A stretch of 20,482 bases of DNA from Phallusia fumigata (Eukaryota > Chordata > Ascidiacea > Phlebobranchia > Ascidiidae). The notes below the pieces were generated by a model that saw nothing but the letters and a program-made list of their open reading frames with translations, was not told the DNA's origin and ran no database searches. The translations under genes and the position numbers were made by a program. The DNA lies in contig QXVZ01030610.1 in assembly GCA_008931825.1 (NCBI GenBank), forward strand, positions 1-20,482, given 5' to 3'. Below, one piece after another: positions 18,401 through 20,482 of this stretch; the first letter of the stretch is position 1; every line of letters starts with the position of its first letter.

Positions 18401-19567
18401 TTTTCTATTACTTGACTAAAACAATATATTAGTTCCAGATTTAAACCAAATCATCAGGTTTGAGTTCAAACCCTCTGTTCCTTACGATGTAATGGAATTT
18501 GTTCAACATTCACCTGAAGTGTTTGACGCTTTGTCCAAAAAGTTCACCGAAGTGAAAGTGGAATTAACTAAAAAACAAGCCAACACTGTCCATGGCTTTT
18601 CCATGTATTATGTGGTGACATTTACGCTGCCTCAAAATAAGGTAAGCACAAAAACTCACATTATTTTAAACAATATCAAATGCATGTTTTATAGATAACA
18701 TTTAATATCAAACAAATGCATTTTTTGACTACATCACCACACATGTAATAATTTTTCTTTCATTTTGATTTTGTTTTTTCTTTTTTTAATGTTGAATTTT
18801 TATTTTAGAAAATGAAAGAGATGTATTGCAAAAACAGGCAAGAGTTTGAAGAAAATTGTTTCAAGTGGCTTCAGGACTTTCTTTCCCAGTTGTCTACCAA
18901 AACTGAACATTTTGATTTTACTGCCATCACTACAGTACGATCGAATACCGGTTGGGACCAAGATGATGCTGATTTAATCGTCGTTCAAAATGATTCCCAG
19001 GAAATGGTACAAGTGTTTGTGAGGTAAATAGTAAAAATATTTTTGTCAAATATTGGTTTGATTTCTAAGAAGTCAGGTATCTCCGACTATTAGGAGCAAA
19101 ATGCATTTAAGGGCAGTTTTCCCTCCGCTAATAAAATGAAGGCAACGAACACATCGTTATTCACGTCACAGGTGGAATGACATCATTAAAGGTGATGTCA
19201 CAGTATCGGGTTATCGAAATCAGATCGACAACGTCATCAAAATTTTGAAGGTTTGGTCAGTTTTGTCTAACTTGTTACACATCTTAAAGTTTAACTTAAA
19301 TTGTAGTGAAAATAAATCAATAACAAACCACTAAGCAGTTATAGGTGGAGAAAAAACCCCACAAGGTTTAGTGCCAATGGACTGCGTCAGGCCAAGCATC
19401 TAATCATTACAGGGCGTTATTGGCTGGTACTTTTAACAAACTGGCTTTAAATTCTGCAGATACTAGCAGCTTTTCAAGCTAAATCACGTGCTTCTACGTC
19501 ATCGGTAAACCAACGTCATTACCATCAAGGGGAAACCCTCTCATCCAGCTATCAACATCACAGTTGA
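15402..19567 (+). CDS. Gene B: RRM-like and KH-like repeat protein, truncated paralogue of the PARP14-like gene, 12 exons
   Basis: Exons: 15402-15496, 15699-15838, 16053-16156, 16435-16678, 17331-17389, 17452-17617, 17692-17731, 17855-17979, 18439-18641, 18809-19023, 19172-19250, 19460-19567. They sum to 1578 bases, 525 residues plus stop, with compatible phases throughout. Exons 1-3 match genes A and C. Exon 6 reads VRLENLSTFVTDFEILEEF then NKVAFVYLG, like strands 1 and 3 of an RRM as in PARP10/14 N-termini. Exons 9-11 are 203, 215 and 79 bases, exactly as exons 2-4 of the PARP14-like gene on the opposite strand, with near-identical WDQDDADLIVVQNDSQEM and KGDVTVSGYRNQID. The last exon follows its partner up to CATCACAGTT, then meets TGA, so macro and ART parts are absent. 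Exon 3 uses a GC donor. The weakest point is exons 7-8: the acceptor at 17855 is chosen over 17841 because only it keeps frame. Function is unknown; a decoy or regulator of the full-length paralogue is one possibility. Confidence 0.7.
16679..17330 (+). other. Intron 4 of gene B
   Basis: A 652-base AT-rich intron between a GTAAGT donor and a TTTTTACAG acceptor. I see no repeat, exon or RNA motif in it. Confidence 0.5.
17980..18438 (+). other. Intron 8 of gene B
   Basis: A 459-base AT-rich interval between the donor GTATGTGC at 17980 and the acceptor TTAGTTCCAG at 18438. The open stretch continuing past the donor to 18140 loses coding character. Nothing else was noted. Confidence 0.45.
18439..19566 (+). 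repeat. Inverted duplication of the KH-like exons (partner 13666-11840, minus)
   Basis: Four consecutive exons are shared with the PARP14-like gene in opposite orientation, three with identical lengths. Exonic similarity is high while introns differ strongly in length (for example 148 against 631 bases). This indicates an old duplication with selection on the coding parts. Similarity stops abruptly after CATCACAGTT inside the fourth exon. Confidence 0.88.
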
Positions 19568-20199
19568 AAATCAATGGGGTTGAGAGCTACTGCCTACATG
19601 ATTAAGCTGACTGCTTGTTTTGAAAATAATACACAGCAAAAAACATGCTGTTAGGATTCTCTGCTGTTCAAAACGTACTGGTCGAGTTTAAAGTGTTGAT
19701 TGAGACTTTTTCAAACCTTCAACAAGAAAATAGTTTTTCTGTAAATTTGAACATTAACCTTCGCTTCACTTTACGCTAACCTTAAGATATGTACTATGTG
19801 CAGAGGTTGAAGTGTTGCAAAACTCATTGGCAATGTCAAAACGCCTAGCGCAGCTTACAGTGGGACTTTTGACCTTGGATCCAAGCAAAATAACCCGCCG
19901 TGTCAGTAACAAAATACAAATTAGCCTACAAGTATTCGCACAAAAACGGATTAAGCAAATAGGCATAAGGGAAGAGGCAAATTCCGAGTCGGCCAAAGGG
20001 TAAAGTAGGTGAAAGGAAAAAATCAAGTGAAGGCCCCAAAACCAGAGATCAAGTAGAGAAGCGAGTTTGTCACGAAGTACGTCAATGAATCTGGAGCTAA
20101 GAGCTACCGGAGCATGAAGCCAAGGAAATATCGGGTCAGGAAACGAAGAAAAAACAGAACAATGACAGAAATCGAACCATCTCTGATAGGGTCAAATAA

Positions 20200-20290
20200 A
20201 AAATCGTTACACCACAATGGCATGTTCTACAAACTGTGTAAATTTCATACAATTCGGACATTGTTTGATAATTTGTTCCAGTTTGAGGCT
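20200..20290. repeat. Dispersed repeat family, partial copy 3
   Basis: CACCACAATGGCATGTTCTA followed by CAAACTGTGTAAATTTCA and ATTCGGACATTGTTTGATAA matches the end portions of the repeats at 6690-6770 and 9345-9425, in the same orientation. Confidence 0.7.
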
Positions 20291-20424
20291 AGCTGAGTAA
20301 CTGCTGGGCCTGACCACCTGACCTGACCGAACGTGCATTAACATTTTATGGTGATTGTTTCAGTGGTACTGCGCCGCTATGATTCTGTTTTCACAAAGCG
20401 AAATCCAAATCAGATCCAACCATG

Positions 20425-20482
20425 GGAATTTCCCTGTTTCATTTAGGAAATGTTCAGTCAACCGAAACGTCATAAAACGCAC
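20425..20482 (+). mobile_element. Edge of a third MITE-like inverted-repeat arm, cut by the window end
   Basis: GGGAATTTCCCTGTTT followed by AATGTTCAGTCAACCGAAAC and CGTCAT matches the inner half of the MITE arms (compare CAACCGTAGCGTCAT, complement of 2400-2414). The rest would lie beyond 20482. Confidence 0.5.

Larger units (their letters stand above)
19568..20482. other. Region downstream of gene B, repeats only
   Basis: No gene could be supported here. Short open frames (for example 19812-20003) have no recognisable motif. AATAAA occurs at about 20196, but it is more than 600 bases beyond the gene B stop. Confidence 0.4.

Noticed and set aside
1..20482. CRISPR array, operon or bacterial signals
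   Set aside because: No regularly spaced short repeats were seen. Introns and retroelements show the DNA is eukaryotic.

Overview
This is a eukaryotic (metazoan) genomic window. The genes are split into many short exons with GT-AG introns, plus one conserved GC-AG intron. The DNA is AT-rich and carries a Penelope-like retroelement, a tRNA-derived SINE and MITE-like elements. The gene style and the PARP/macro-domain content fit an invertebrate deuterostome, and a tunicate such as Ciona is my tentative guess. The species cannot be proven from the sequence.

Layout. 1-890: decayed 3' end of a Penelope-like element (GIY-YIG domain) with a hammerhead-like motif in its 3' region. 908-1663 (-): first three exons of a gene here called C. 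1664-2773: divergent promoter region holding an inverted-repeat MITE. 2774-3212 (+): broken two-exon copy (A) of the same gene start. 3341-5130: mostly unexplained, with two weak exon candidates. 5135-5426 (-): tRNA-derived SINE. 5497-14156 (-): a 17-exon gene for a PARP14-like protein, reconstructed as 1105 codons plus stop with compatible reading phase at all 16 junctions. It has KH-like repeats, one intact macro domain, a vestigial second macro domain, a charged linker and a C-terminal ADP-ribosyltransferase (ART) fold lacking the usual catalytic residues. 14157-15401: a second copy of the divergent promoter with the same MITE. 15402-19567 (+): a 12-exon gene (B, 525 codons plus stop). Its start is paralogous to A and C, and its end is an inverted copy of the first part of the PARP14-like gene, cut off inside an exon. 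19568-20482: repeats and the edge of a third inverted-repeat element.

How it fits together. One divergent (head-to-head) module has been duplicated: C/A on the left, PARP14-like/B on the right. Gene B shows a three-part architecture: an A/C-type N-terminus, an RRM-like part, then KH-like repeats. The PARP14-like gene keeps only a remnant of the A/C-type first exon in its 5' leader, followed by KH-like exons, macro and ART. The locus looks like an actively rearranging family of immune-type PARP/macro genes. All exon models were built by hand from splice motifs, reading phase and paralogue comparison. No transcript or database evidence was available.
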